Of a DNA stretch of 64,000 bases, positions 1-11,280 are shown in pieces. The position numbers were made by a program, and so were the translations under genes. Within the stretch, counting starts at the first letter, position 1, and each line of letters starts with the position of its first letter. Origin of the DNA: Spongilla lacustris (lineage: Eukaryota > Porifera > Demospongiae > Spongillida > Spongillidae); the NCBI GenBank assembly GCA_949361645.1, contig OX442435.1:5983696-6047695 (forward strand). Direction: 5' to 3'. The notes below the pieces were generated by a model that had not been told where the DNA came from, searched no databases, and saw nothing but the letters and a program-made list of their open reading frames with translations.

Positions 1-1738
1 TGGACGGCATCGAATTCGAAGTACTCGTCAGGTAGGTTACTTGTACACTGATGTTTATGCATATATACCGGTATCTGTGAGTGTGTCCGCACTCCGCATG
101 CATGTCCATGTTTGATGTGTTTGTGTGTCAGTAAAAAAGGGGCGAGCTGCGTGAAAATAACTTATCTGTGGATGTCAAATTCAGCAGGCAAGTACCGTCC
201 GGTATCAATGCTTATAACTGAGGCGCTATCCGGCTCTAGACTATTCTAAAGGGACAGACATTATGACTTGGGTCCGTGTTAGGCCACTTCAAGTTCAGGG
301 GCGGATCCAGGAATTGGGAGCGGGGGGGGCACAGGTGAGGGTGTGGCAGCAGGGGGTGAGGCAAAGCCGGAGGCGGAGCCGCCCCGGGGAGGGTGCTGGA
401 GGGGTCTGGGTACGAGACTCCCACCATGCAAGCACATCTTGTGACTTCTAGTTGTAGTGCTTTAAAAATATTTGTAAGTGTATAAGTACTGTTGTATTGT
501 ATATTATATACAATCAACACAGAAACAAACGTACATGTATTTTATAAATGTACAATGAGGTTTCAGGTACCACTTGGAAATGCTCTTGCAAACATCACAT
601 TTTGGAAGGTATCAATTGCTGAACAACCATATATCCCATGATCGGTTCAGCACAGTAGCAGCTAGGATACTTTCCCACATAGTACAGTTTTTCATACATG
701 TAATATTATGAGTTTAGACATCCGCCAATTTTCCCACCATTTCTTTTAATCTTGAAGTGGTGCACCACAAGTGAAATAAAAATCATTTTTCATTCTGATG
801 CTAGCAAAGTTTGTGTACAGTACCCCGGCATGGATGCTGATATTGTGCATACTGAATGTGAATCTGTGTGACGTCCTACATGTCTGTCCAGCAATCTTTC
901 AAGTTACAAAAGTATTTCTGTGGTTAGTTGGCAATAGCTGCTAGGCATGATGGGTTAATTAACTGCAGAAGAGATTTGCGCCATATTTTAATCAAGGTCT
1001 ATTGTTAATTTGTCACTCACAGAATGAGATTATGAAGCAAGGAGTTCAATTAACTATTACGTTGAGTGATAATGGATTACCGCACTAGCCAGATTTATGC
1101 TATGATACATAAACTAACGATTGCATCAGGTGTTGCCACAATCGTTTGATGCATGCAGCAGGCTGTCCACAACAAAAAGCTAACATTGTATTCACATATC
1201 AACAACACCTGCATGCAATTTGGTGCTCCAAGAGCACATAACTTATTTTACAATGAGTGCCCTGCGCAATACTTGCTGACCTGTTTTCATGTGCGAACAT
1301 GATGAATACATGAGTTGCAATAACAGGGGGAAGCCATCACAGCCTGGTGAGATCACCAGATTTTTTTTCTTTGGAGGGGAGGGGGGGGGGGGGGGGGGGG
1401 GGGATAGCCAAACAAGTTGGTTAATATTTGTTTCCTTAAATTTAATTAACCCTTAGGGTGCCAAGGGCATATTTAAATGAGGAGAACGGTGAGTATGGTA
1501 CATAAAGTAATCAGTATAACTCTTCAAATTCCTTCCACTGTACATCAACTGTTACCTAGGTGTGCACATTTGCATTTTGGATGTGGGAGAAACTCTAATG
1601 CAAGTATTAACCAGCAACTGATAGTTTTTGGAGTAAATCATACATGCACAGTGTAATTGAGAGACATATGCATGCAAACATATTCAATACAAGTCAGTAA
1701 ATTGTACAACTGATGTGCATGCGCATAGTACAATGTAG
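1..1738. other. Gene-free repeat-rich stretch
   Basis: I see no convincing exon here. The stretch holds a fragment of the CAGnGGCGGATCCAGG repeat family near 296-430, a poly-G run at 1381-1403 and otherwise AT-rich sequence with many TGCATGCA-like words. The short open frames at 236-520 are only the two strands of the GC-rich repeat fragment. Confidence 0.6.
296..430 (+). repeat. Fragment of CAGnGGCGGATCCAGG repeat family
   Basis: It begins with CAGGGGCGGATCCAGGAATT and contains the GC-rich 'ggcggagccgcccc' body seen in other copies at 1744, 14,585 and 15,135. No matching right end is present, so it is truncated. Confidence 0.6.
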
Positions 1739-1743
1739 ATAAT

Positions 1744-2425
1744 CAGCGGCGGATCCAGGATTTCTGGAAGGGGGGGTCTAATAACTATATTCACAAGCGG
1801 GGATGGATACGGGAGGGGGCGTGCCCCTTCCCGTAACAGCTAGGGGGTCTGGGGGAGCGCTGTAAGCTCCCCCAGTGGGGCCTGGGGCGAAGCCCCAGCC
1901 GCTTTTTCACTTTTGCGTTCATTTAGCATGAAAATAAGCATACTTTGAAAGTGTATTCAGTATTGATAGCTAGCAAGTGCAATATTCGAATTGATTAATA
2001 TAGAAGCCTGCGTGAGTCAACGTGGATAGGGATAGCGAATATAAAACCTCTACGCAAAGCCATTATTGTGACCGTATTCTGGTCTAAACGACCTACTTGA
2101 TTTAGCTCTACCTGTTTCCTGAGGTAAACTATCTTCTTTTGATCGCTTACTTCTTGCTCGCACCATTCCATCGCGCAGCAGCAATACTAATTAAATACTG
2201 CACGCTTGGAGGGCCTTGGCTTTAGACCCCCTCCCCACACACACACGCACACACACTTTGGGTCGAATGCTAACTCGCTGATTAGTTCACTCGCGTTCAC
2301 TAAACGCTTCGTTTTTCAACTCGTCAATCATGTAATTAATTATTCATAAGTTATTTTATTCATAACTGGTCGGGCCGAGGGGGGGGTCTTTAGACCCCTT
2401 AGACCCCCCCCTGGTTCCGCCACTG
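1744..2425. mobile_element. Complete non-autonomous TIR element (682 bp)
   Basis: The left end CAGCGGCGGATCCAGG is the inverted counterpart of the right end CCTGGTTCCGCCACTG. The element is flanked on both sides by the same five bases, ATAAT (1739-1743 and 2426-2430), which looks like a target-site duplication. Inside are the GC-rich modules 'gggggagcgctgtaagctccccc' and 'ggggcgaagcccc', which form hairpins and recur in the fragments at 296, 4740, 6575, 14,585 and 15,135. There is no coding capacity. The CAGnGGCGG ends resemble hAT-type termini, but a 5-bp duplication is short for hAT, so the superfamily is uncertain. Confidence 0.7.
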
Positions 2426-2430
2426 ATAAT

Positions 2431-3358
2431 TATATCATTATTATACACATCTTCGCACAAAGAGTTAAGAAGCGCAGTGTGGGGTCAGCAAGCATCAGAG
2501 GTCTTCAATAATACCCTATATAGCTCCTTGGCCTGCTGTCAGTTATGGCTAGATGAAGACACTTTGTTTTGTAAGGGCAGTATTTTTCTGCCGTTCTATA
2601 GTGAAGCTATTGAATAGGTGTGAGAAGGCTGTATTATGAATAAGATTTTGGCAAGTACACTCGCTTCATCTTTGATTGAACTGTGTGGTACTATTATTAA
2701 TAAAGATGGGACCTTATCTTGGTACTATCCTGAAAATGATATTAGACTTTTTCCTCTTGTCATCTGCATGATGTTAAAATTACATCGGGAATGGGTTATA
2801 TTGATTGGACTGCATCAGGTGCTGATCCAGGGCGATGTGGATAGCCACCTTTACCCTTTCATATAATGTATCTTTTATACAACATCACTTTCTATCATCA
2901 ATTGTGCCTTCGGCAAATATTTCCACGCTACATAGGGAGAGTCACTTCTGCAGCTACCCATGTTACCCTATTTAGGTTGTAGTACCTGCCAGGCCACGCA
3001 CAACTAATAAATCAATTGGTACAGACAGTTGATAATGACTTACACTGTAGGCAACAAAAAACACACACACATAAAATGCAGTGACAGTAAGGACAACGTT
3101 TATACCACGCAGACCAGCCGCAGTTCTGAATGCTTGTACTCTGGGCATAGTAGACTGATTCTTTCCTTAATGATAGGGCTTATATATGCCCACAAACTGG
3201 TTGTACTGGACTCTGCAGTCTCACTTCTCATGCTCTAATTGCATGTTCCATTGTTAACCAGTTACTATATAGGTATATAGTTGTACAGTAACCATGCACT
3301 CTTTTACCATTCCGCGCATGTACTAGGGCCTGCAGGGGATGGAAATATCTGTGCTGAC
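2431..3358. other. No gene recognised
   Basis: Open frames of 60-76 codons occur on the plus strand, but they lack recognisable motifs and convincing splice signals. An upstream exon of the glycosyltransferase-like gene could lie here, since a CTGCAG acceptor-like site occurs at 3330-3335. Confidence 0.4.
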
Positions 3359-4339
3359 ATGATCCATGATTCAGCATCATTTCAAAAGCAACCCTATCCT
3401 GGTCGTAATACAGTATTTGTGTTTGCAGGAAGATGGAGGTTTCTTAATATTCAATTTCCATACTTATTTGCAAACTTGAGGATAAATGGAGGTGTGATTG
3501 ACAGGATCATGTACATGATGGTTAGGTATGACAGCATCACACATGACAATCTGCTGGATCTGACAAATGTGGTGAACACAAAACTTCAGCAGGAGGTGGT
3601 TACGCTTAATTACATGGGGTACACACCTCGCCAACCCCCTTCAAGCCCTTTATTTGCGGAAGCATACTATGGTATCATCCAAGATATACTTAGAAATCCT
3701 AGTAATAGATATTTCAAAGTTGATGATGATGTAATATATATTCAACCTGGAACATTTGAAAACATGATTAGCAGAAATAACAACACATCTTGCACAATCC
3801 GATTTGCAAATATCGCAGGTGCAAACTGGAGATGCAGTTACATCCACCAATCAATGGGTTTGTACAACAACAAAATCATTAATCCAAATGGTCTTACGTT
3901 CAACTACAGTATACATGCAGAGTGTGGTTGGAAGTCATTACAATGTGCACAATTGTCACTGGACACATTCTTGTCCTTGTACAAGGGAGGGCAGCTGGAC
4001 AGATACTTCTTCAATGGCACCATTTTGCTGGAAGACAAGTGGAGGTTCAGTATCAACTTCTTCATGATTGACAATGATGCAATTGATTGCAAAGCACTTG
4101 GAAAATCATGGCCAATACATTATGACGACGAGTATTGGTGGACGGTGCAGTACGCAAGGCAGACCAACCCTCATTGCATTGTTGGAAACTCTCTTGTTGT
4201 CCACTTCTCCTACTTCACTACGGTCAATGCATTGCTGAACTCGACTCTGATTGAAAAGTTTGAAACAATTGCACACAAGGAGCACACAGATATACCTGAT
4301 GAAGTTCGGACGGTGCTGAGTCGAATTTTTAAAACATAG
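3359..4339 (+). CDS. Glycosyltransferase-like protein (GT-A-like, DDD motif)
   Basis: The open frame is uninterrupted and much longer than chance in this AT-rich context. The first in-frame ATG gives 326 residues. The frame is open upstream to 3281 without an ATG, so a spliced start just before (CTGCAG at 3330-3335) is also possible. Near the N-terminus is a hydrophobic beta-strand segment (FVFAGRW). Residues 122-124 form an Asp-Asp-Asp triplet preceded by FKV and followed by VIYI, the arrangement of a DXD metal/nucleotide-sugar site in GT-A glycosyltransferases. Trp, Tyr and Cys are abundant and several NxS/T sites occur. No signal peptide or membrane anchor is visible in this exon. I cannot name the family. 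It resembles single-exon glycosyltransferase-like proteins of patchy distribution. The stop is followed at once by a long (TG)n tract. Confidence 0.6.
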   Translation: MIHDSASFQKQPYPGRNTVFVFAGRWRFLNIQFPYLFANLRINGGVIDRIMYMMVRYDSITHDNLLDLTNVVNTKLQQEVVTLNYMGYTPRQPPSSPLFAEAYYGIIQDILRNPSNRYFKVDDDVIYIQPGTFENMISRNNNTSCTIRFANIAGANWRCSYIHQSMGLYNNKIINPNGLTFNYSIHAECGWKSLQCAQLSLDTFLSLYKGGQLDRYFFNGTILLEDKWRFSINFFMIDNDAIDCKALGKSWPIHYDDEYWWTVQYARQTNPHCIVGNSLVVHFSYFTTVNALLNSTLIEKFETIAHKEHTDIPDEVRTVLSRIFKT

Positions 4340-4404
4340 ACTTTAATTATCCCTTTCCATAAGCTTAAGCAGTTTGTAAGTGCAGGATATACTCATGCCA
4401 TTTT

Positions 4405-4590
<186 letters not shown>

Positions 4591-4739
4591 GCTGGCGCTA
4601 TATCGAGCAGTCTCAAACGGGGTAACAACTCAAACCTTTCAGTATACGAACCAAACTTACCATGTATGAAGCTACTGTCCTCCCGAAATATGGACTGCAA
4701 AGGCTCGCGACCTACACCGCCTTGACTCCTTCCATATGG

Positions 4740-5340
4740 CCTGCAGGGGCGGATGGAGAGGGGGGTGTCATATATGATTGATGAAGGGGCGGGGCAGGAG
4801 GTGACGCATCGGGGTCTGGGGCTGAGCCCAGAATTTTTTTGGCTAGTAATGTATTACAAGGAGTGTTTGTATCGAAAAGATTAACTTGATTATAGCCACG
4901 CCGATAGTGAATTACTTAACGGTATATGTCCATATACATGCGTCCCCATGCACACGTCATATTTACCGGGGTCTGGGGCGGAGCCCCAGAAGCGTTTCAT
5001 AATATTAGCGATCTCGAAGTCGAAATCGGCAGATGCTGCACTTTAATGTATTAAAACAATGTACTTAGTGCTCTCAAACAGGCCTGGCCTATTAGATTTC
5101 TACACTTGCTGCTAACTATATAGGAACTAACTTATAATTCCCTGTATCAGAGATAATATATCTTATCTCTGCCTGTATGTATGATGAGTACTGAAATCAA
5201 GTCTGCCCTTCAAGTTCCCAACCCCACTTTATACTTTTTAAAACGTTATGCGATGTACGTAGCCTATGGCATTATTCGCCAATGGATTGAATTATCAGGG
5301 GCTGATCCAGAGAGGGTGGATAGGGTGGCTAGCCACCCCC
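4740..5340. repeat. Fragments of CAGnGGCGGATCCAGG family
   Basis: CAGGGGCGGATGGAGAGG near 4743 and the recurring 'ggggtctggggcggagcccc' module near 4970 mark one degenerate copy. A second short piece starting CAGGGGCTGATCCAGAG lies at about 5298. Confidence 0.5.
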
Positions 5341-6262
5341 TCTTTCTCAAATAATTATTTACGAATATTAAATACTGATTGAGAACTATCAGCAATTTCT
5401 GTTTGAGGGCTAATAGCTTTTCTGTTCAACATCTTCCTTTTAGGGGCGAAAAAAAGATGATGACGCTTTGTTTTTTTTTTTTTTTGTGTGATCAGATGTT
5501 TATTTTGATACATGCATAATAATTGTGACTAGTACATAGCACAAAAGAAAAATCAATGTAAGCATATAGTTGCCAGAGCACATCTTTAAACTGCATGATA
5601 ATACTAAGTTACCAAATATGTCAATCATTTACACAAAACATCATATGAAAGTTGTCATACAACACTGATTCACTACACAACTTTCTATGGTGCATTTGTG
5701 TGAATGATTGATACTCCTAAATAAGGAAAACTTCAAAATTCAATCTAAAATTCTTTGCATTGCTTGGTGCATGCCATGCATTTAGTTTCTGTCTCAAAGT
5801 GAAAAGAGTAGTTTAGGTGCTTTTGTGTGCTCACCATTTACTAGGTCCGAGAAATTACTTGAAAAATATTCCAATATAGATTTTCATTTACGATCAGTTG
5901 ATTGTGCATACATAGCTAAATCCTACAGGATTTGTGAATTGACAGCCACAGTATTGATACCTTCTTGAGACATCCTTCATGTTAGAGCCATTTATAATCT
6001 TGAAGCCAACGTCTCTGAAATTTACATGTAGTCTGTTTCCTTTTCCTTACTCCAGCAACACTAAATCATACAGTATTTAAGTAAAACAGCATCTGCAAGC
6101 CTGTCTTGCTCAGATATCAGTACTCATATCTTTCATTATCATTTCATGTTCTTGACTGTCTAATTACAGACATCATGAGCAGGATCCTATTCCTCTGACT
6201 GTTCCTCATGTCTGCATGATCAGTGTTAGGAAGTTCAGCCAAGGAGGTTTTACACCCGTCAT
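5341..6262. other. No gene recognised
   Basis: AT-rich sequence with a poly-T run near 5468. Neither strand has a coding frame or splice-site pattern I can support. It may be 3' flank of the minus-strand exon that follows. Confidence 0.5.
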
Positions 6263-6527
6263 TTAGATGCTGATTGAGATATACATGTATACTGCTTCCA
6301 GATCAGAATCTGTATCGGCATCATCATCCATAGATTCGGACTCGTAGGATACACAAGTAACTGGTAGGCCAGATACTGATGGCTTGCTGTGATCAGGACC
6401 TTTGAGTATTTCACTTTCCGAGTTGAACTTGAAAAAGTCCAACTTGTACTTCAACACTGATCTTTGAGTTAGACGGAAAGCAGGCAAAATGAACTCAGTG
6501 AAATCTGATACGATGAGTGCACCTGTC
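6263..6527 (-). CDS. Possible terminal exon, acidic C-terminus, unknown protein
   Basis: On the minus strand a good acceptor (GTGTTTTCTTTAG) opens a frame that runs to a stop at 6263. The predicted peptide has a globular part (includes TEFILPAF and SVLKYKLDFFKF) and ends in an acidic Ser/Asp-rich tail (MDDDADTDSDLEA). The composition looks like real coding sequence rather than repeat noise. It lies downstream, in minus orientation, of the decayed integrase-like exons at 8.9-9.4 kb and could be the 3' end of the same transcription unit, but this link is inferred. I recognise no domain. Confidence 0.35.
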
Positions 6528-6574
6528 CTAAAGAAAACACTTTTTCATGCATAAGATATCTACTGCCAGTAAAA

Positions 6575-6690
6575 AAAACTTCCGCGCTTCGCGCGGGAGA
6601 GGGCACGTCCCCCTCCCGCACCCACTCCCTTTTACCGCCCCGGGTCCAGCCCCCCCCCCCTCCTAAATTCCTGGATCAGCGCCTGATTAT
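6575..6690 (-). repeat. Fragment of CAGnGGCGGATCCAGG family
   Basis: GC-rich module with 'cgcgcttcgcgcg' and a right end CTCCTAAATTCCTGGATCAGCGCCTG that matches the inverted family terminus. Confidence 0.5.
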
Positions 6691-6951
6691 GTGTATAAAC
6701 GCGTTTACCAATGGGCTAATGTCCAGCCTTTTGCAAAATATTACGTCATTGTAAAGCCATTCAAGGCAAACAAAATTCTGTTTGGTGATCCTATACATTT
6801 ACGTTTCGGTTCGATTGCATGTATACTGGTGTATGGGGTGACGAAATCGCTTCAAAGCATACGGTACTATTATTACATTTATATGTGCGCGATGTGGGCT
6901 AATTATATTCATCAATGGTTCCAAGGGGGGTGTCCGGACACCCTGGACTCT

Positions 6952-6980
6952 CCCCCCCCCCCCCCCCCCCCCCCCCCCCC
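6952..6980. repeat. Poly-C run
   Basis: About 29 consecutive C (G on the other strand), directly followed by TGTATCCGCC, a degenerate repeat-family end. Confidence 0.9.
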
Positions 6981-6989
6981 TGTATCCGC

Positions 6990-7500
6990 CTCTGGTCAGG
7001 CCTGCCTCCGTCAGGCACTGAGCATAAGTCCCCTACGGTACATCCCTGATACTACCATACGTGCTATGTCCAGTTCTCACCATGCTTCATCGGTGGTTAG
7101 GCTGGCAAGGCTTCGATGGTTAGGTCATGTCTGGAGAATGGAAGACTCCAGAATACCAAAGATGATTCTGTTCAGTGAATTAACCAGAGGCAAACTTCCT
7201 CAACATCGCCCTTTTTTGGAGGGACTGTGTACGTCATGACCTAAAACACTTTGGTCTGCCAGCTCTATACGGCACATCCTAGCTGCTCAGAGGCACTTGT
7301 GGCGCATGAAAATCTTTCGAGGATGCTCTGACTATGACAGAGCCCGTGACAACAGAGCTCAGTTACTTCGTGCATGTCATAAGGGTGAAGTGTCATCTAG
7401 CTTCTGCCCTGCATGCAACCAATACTTTACATATCAGACCGCTATCTTCGCAGCCATAATAACCAAAACATGGCCAAGCTGCACAAGATAACAGACTTCA
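6990..7500 (+). pseudogene. 3' remnant of a LINE (C-terminal ORF2 region)
   Basis: The plus-strand frame contains RLARLRWLGHVWRMEDSRIPK, the conserved 'LRWLGHVxRM' motif found after the reverse transcriptase domain in many APE-type LINEs. After a frameshift near 7235 the second frame continues with an Arg-rich part (DRARDNRAQLLRACHKG) and a Cys pair (FCPAC), as expected for the C-terminus. The catalytic domains are absent, so this is a 5'-truncated dead copy. Confidence 0.65.
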
Positions 7501-8088
7501 ACCACAAGACACCCAAACAGATTTGAGTACACCCTTTTCATGTTCTGTCTGCAACTTTACATCCTCCTCTACAAAAGGCATTAAGATCCATATACATCGC
7601 AAACATCCAGACCATCCTTCTATCACTGTCAACATTACAGGCATCGTATGTCTTGTCTCAGGATGCAATTATAGATAATGGAATCTGGTGTTTTGCTAAT
7701 TTTATTCATGACACTTCAAATCCTACATAGGACCTACTAGCGTAGGTCCCGATAAGAGTCAACCAAGGGTGTTAAAATCCATCTACGCAAGTCAAGTGGA
7801 CGCTAGTTTTTCAGTGCCCACCTACATAGTGCACCTGACTTTGCTATTCTTCCCCCAAACGTATTGTAGATCTATTACGTTTACATGTCAAGTGCAGCCA
7901 TATAACTGTAAGGTACAGGATCCTGTATTACAGGTACATGTGCTTTAAATGATGTTTGCTGTAGGCATGTAAAGTATTTTACAAGGCTGCCTCTAAGTCA
8001 GCGGCTATGGTATGCCAAAAGGCATGATGGCTGTTATAGATGCACTTGCTCCACCTGTTATTATCACCAAAGTACTATACCTTCTGTG
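7501..8088. other. No gene recognised
   Basis: Probably the 3' non-coding part of the LINE remnant followed by unique sequence. No supported feature. Confidence 0.4.
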
Positions 8089-8372
8089 TCAACAAAACAG
8101 ATATTGTCAATGGTAGACACAGTTATGTGTCCAATTTGTTTGGACATGCTGTATCAATCCTTAGAGCTACATCAACCATGCAATGCCTATGTTTGTAATT
8201 CGTGTCTTAAAAGGAGTGGATTCGTGTCACTGTACTACTCAAGTGCCCCTGCTGCTATTCAGTGACCAGTCTTCAGCTGACCAAGCTCAAACAGTCTCCA
8301 GAGCTTATCATTTGGTTGCTTGGTGACATAATGGTGCATTGTACATCTTGTGGGACAGATGTTGTCGGTTGA
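8089..8372 (+). pseudogene. RING-finger fragment with one frameshift
   Basis: One frame reads VMCPICLDML, then PCNAYVCNSCLK. After a shift of frame near 8,230 the next reads LLKCPCCYSV, followed by a further Cys pair (HCTSCG). Together they give the spacing of a C3HC4-like RING followed by a second zinc-binding pair. This layout is reminiscent of the RING/ZnF part of RAG1-like proteins and of transposon-linked RING proteins in marine invertebrates, but that comparison is from memory. The frameshift and a TGA just after the second Cys pair argue for a dead fragment. Nothing catalytic is recognisable next to it. Confidence 0.45.
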
Positions 8373-8879
8373 GCTTACAACACGCACCATATATTGCTGT
8401 CAGCACAACAAGCCATGATAGCAGCACAAGTTGTACATGAACTTCTTCAAAACAGCCCGGCAGTATATGTACAATCCAACTACCTTCAGTAGTTTCAGAC
8501 CCAGACTCAACTGCACATAAGCATTATCGCATAATGCTACATAACTTTTAGCTTGACAGTTAACACAGCTGGAGATTGGCAATTCATGCTGTCATAAAGA
8601 TGGGAAGGTGTTCCCAGGGCATCGAATTGTGGAAACACACAACCAATGATTACCTGAATGTAATATTTAGATCCCTTCAGATGATATAGCTTGCCATTGC
8701 TCTGTCTGTGAAAGTTCCTTGTCGGGGTGGTTGGCCAAAACACAAGTTCATCTGGTGCGGTTTTCATGGTACCAGGCATGCACAGTTGTATTTAGTTGAT
8801 CTGCAAAAACAGACAAATTGATGTTTGACAATTGACAATATCAGAATGCGAGATGTTTGGGGTATCTAAGACAGCAATC

Positions 8880-9374
8880 ATGCACTTGGTTTGACGGATA
8901 CTGCAACAACATGCAACTTCAACTGCTTCCCAGTCATCCATACATGTATAATGACCAATCCACACTGTTACTCATACCAATGAGATCAATCTGAAAGGTC
9001 AAATAATAGTTTGTGAAAAATATACCATTATCTAACCAACTGGCCTCTTGTGACAAAACCAAATGAAATAATTGGTCTCAGTGGAGCACGGGTTGGCTGT
9101 GGTTTTGTTGCATGACACAAAAAACATAGTTGTACAAACTTGTCCGCAGACATCTTGCAATGCATTCATGTAACTTTGATATCTTCTGAGTAGAGAAGGT
9201 TTAAAAATTAATTAGCATACACGTGCAGAGGCAGTATATATTTACCTCCTGTATGGTCTTCTGACTACCAATGTGTTCCTTTTGCCCGCAGTGAACTTCT
9301 TCAATTATATCAAAGAACTCATCCATAAATGATACTCGTCTCCATTTGGCCATAACCGCTTTCAATAGGTAGCA
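8880..9374 (-). pseudogene. Decayed spliced integrase-like gene (GIN/KRBA2 type)
   Basis: Three minus-strand exon-like blocks occur in order. 9246-9374 has a clean acceptor and donor, is phase 0 and contains HIGSQKTIQE preceded by IIEEVH, like the H2C2 zinc-finger start of retroviral-type integrases. 9037-9185 contains FVQLCFLCHATKPQPTRAPL, the matching Cys pair and the linker typical of integrases. The block ending at 8990 starts IDLIGM, which fits the first catalytic Asp of the integrase core. The second block needs a frameshift near 9,150 and the core is not continued, so I call it a pseudogene. Spliced integrases of this type are known as domesticated genes (GIN, KRBA2). The family call is inference. 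Confidence 0.4.
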
Positions 9375-9670
9375 CTGAGATGATTGAAAGAGTTATAAAT
9401 AATGGTTACACAATGCATGATATGATGAACATGCTCTTTCATAATCATCTGCAAATGCCTGTACTTCCTAAAATACAGTGTTGCATAATTATTTATCTAC
9501 CTCAATTTCAGGAACACAATTAGAAAATGACTATTAAATAAATGTAATTCTCATGAAGTTAGCAGATATACTGCACCGTATAAGATCAAAGGTATCTCTA
9601 AATTCAAGTACAGAAGAGAGGTGAACTGCAGGTTCTGACATTATGTTTCAAGAATAAGATACTAAATGTA

Positions 9671-9845
9671 CATGTACAGAAGTACATGTAGTAGTGAAGA
9701 AGTAGTATCAATAATGGCAAGTGTACATGTGATAAAGAAGTATTATCAATGTACATATATCAATAATGATAATGTACATGTAGTGAAGAAGTTGTATTGA
9801 AATTGTAGTGGAGTAAATGTAGTGAGAAGTGGTATTAATAATTTT
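9671..9845. repeat. Degenerate tandem repeat (TGTAGTGAAGAAGT-like)
   Basis: Several imperfect copies of 'gtacatgtagtgaagaagtagtatcaataa'-like units follow one another. No coding potential. Confidence 0.6.
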
Positions 9846-10075
9846 CGGTAGGAGTAATGAAATCGCTTCAAATTTGGTTTGTAGGTAGAAAGGTCCTATA
9901 CCTATCGATTATGCCATCTGTTACGGAGATACAGTTGAACAAACTACGTGCACGTTTTCCAGCTTGATTCGTGCCAATGCTATAATCCCCGCCCCCTCAT
10001 ACATTGAGTGGAACGCAATTTGCCCAAATCATTGGCGTGAATCGAGCGCGAATATGTGCACGTAGTTAGATGATC
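9845..10075. mobile_element. Single-arm copy of the TAGGAGTAATCAAATCGCTT foldback family
   Basis: It starts GGTAGGAGTAATGAAATCGC and carries the 'cggagatacagttgaacaaact' and 'cgtgaatcgagcgcg' core modules seen in the full foldback at 10,541-10,886, but lacks the far half of the second arm. Confidence 0.6.
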
Positions 10076-10168
10076 TAAAGACAACAACAAAAAACACAAA
10101 ACATGAGTACTATGCTAAAAAGAAAAACTTAGCATGATATATGTAACTCCGCCATCAGCAGTTGTCAA

Positions 10169-11280
10169 CAGGGTTGCCGAAAGTCAGGCCGGGGTCCGGC
10201 CTGTGACCGGCCGGCCTGACAGCCCCGGCCTGCCAGGTCGGCCTGCCAGGTCGGATAAATTGATGTTATTGAACAATTTATTAAAAATTCATGGCTAACC
10301 ACAAAACATTATGATATTATTAAACAATTTATTAAAAATTCATACTTCTTCAGCTCCATCCCAGCGGGTGTTTTCGCGACCTAAGCTGATTCAACAGCGC
10401 CAGAGATGGAACCTTCTCCCTCAACGTTTGGAGGTGTGTGTCATGCTGAAGCACAATGCATGGTTAATTACAAGTTTTTAGATAGCAAGCGCGCTGTTTG
10501 CATCACTGCATGTTATGTATCTCAGACTCAGTTTCTGTATCTGTAGGAGTAATCAAATCGCTTCAAATTCGGTTTGTAGGTAGAGAGGTCCTATATCTAT
10601 CGATTCGTTAATTTTTATGCCATCCATTATGGAGATATAGTTGACGTACGTGCACATTTTCCCGCTCGATTCGCGCCGATGATTTGGTCAAATCGCGTCC
10701 CGCTCAAAGTATGGGAGGTGGTGATTATATCATTGCCGCGTATCGAGCGGGAAAAAGTGCACGTATAGTTTGTTCAACTATATCTCCGTAACGGATGGCA
10801 TAAAAATTAACGAACAGAACAAATCGATAGATATAGGACCTCTCTACCTACAAACCGAATTTGAAGCGATTTGATTACTCCTACAGAAAGTTACGTTGGG
10901 TTTGAACCTGGTGGGGTATCGAACGTTGCAATGATGGTACTGAGCAAGTGCAAGACACAAAAATGTATTTTACCCCATAGGGCAATGGTGTAGTATGAAG
11001 TGTTGAAAATAGGAAGTCGATAGCCTTTATTGTTCGGCAGATACAGCAATTCAAATGTTATAACACGATTATTTTATAATGTTATAAAACATAGGAGGAA
11101 ACTGTCCCATATATAGCTAGCTAGCGATAGACATCGCGAAATTAATTAATAATTTATTATAATAAGTGGGTGGATCCCGGCCTGCCGGCCTGTCAGGTCA
11201 CGGTCCGGCCTGCCAGGCCAAGCTAAATGTCCGGCCTGGCAGGCCGACCTGGCAGGCCGGACTGGCCTTCGGCAACCCTG
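10169..11280. mobile_element. hAT-like non-autonomous element with 8-bp TSD
   Basis: The left end CAGGGTTGCCGAAAGTCAGG and right end GGCCTTCGGCAACCCTG are terminal inverted repeats. Both flanks carry the identical octamer GTTGTCAA (10,161-10,168 and 11,281-11,288). An 8-bp duplication with CAGGG termini is diagnostic for hAT transposition. Subterminal regions are stacked with short GGCCTGNCAGGYCGG repeats on both sides, plausibly transposase-binding sites. There is no transposase gene. A second foldback element (10,541-10,886) lies nested inside. Confidence 0.85.
10541..10886. mobile_element. Foldback element nested in the hAT-like element
   Basis: CTGTAGGAGTAATCAAATCG at the left and its exact complement at the right (ending CTCCTACAG) frame about 346 bp in which the two arms of roughly 150 bp pair with each other. 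The central modules (cggagatatagttg, cccgctcgattcgcgcc) are shared with the larger foldback at 16,557-17,380. No coding capacity. Confidence 0.8.

Noticed and set aside
8537..8779. 80-residue minus-strand frame (MPGTMKTAPDEL...) as a gene
   Set aside because: It has splice-like borders near 8654 and 8800, but all frames stop soon after the acceptor except from the internal ATG; too weak to call.
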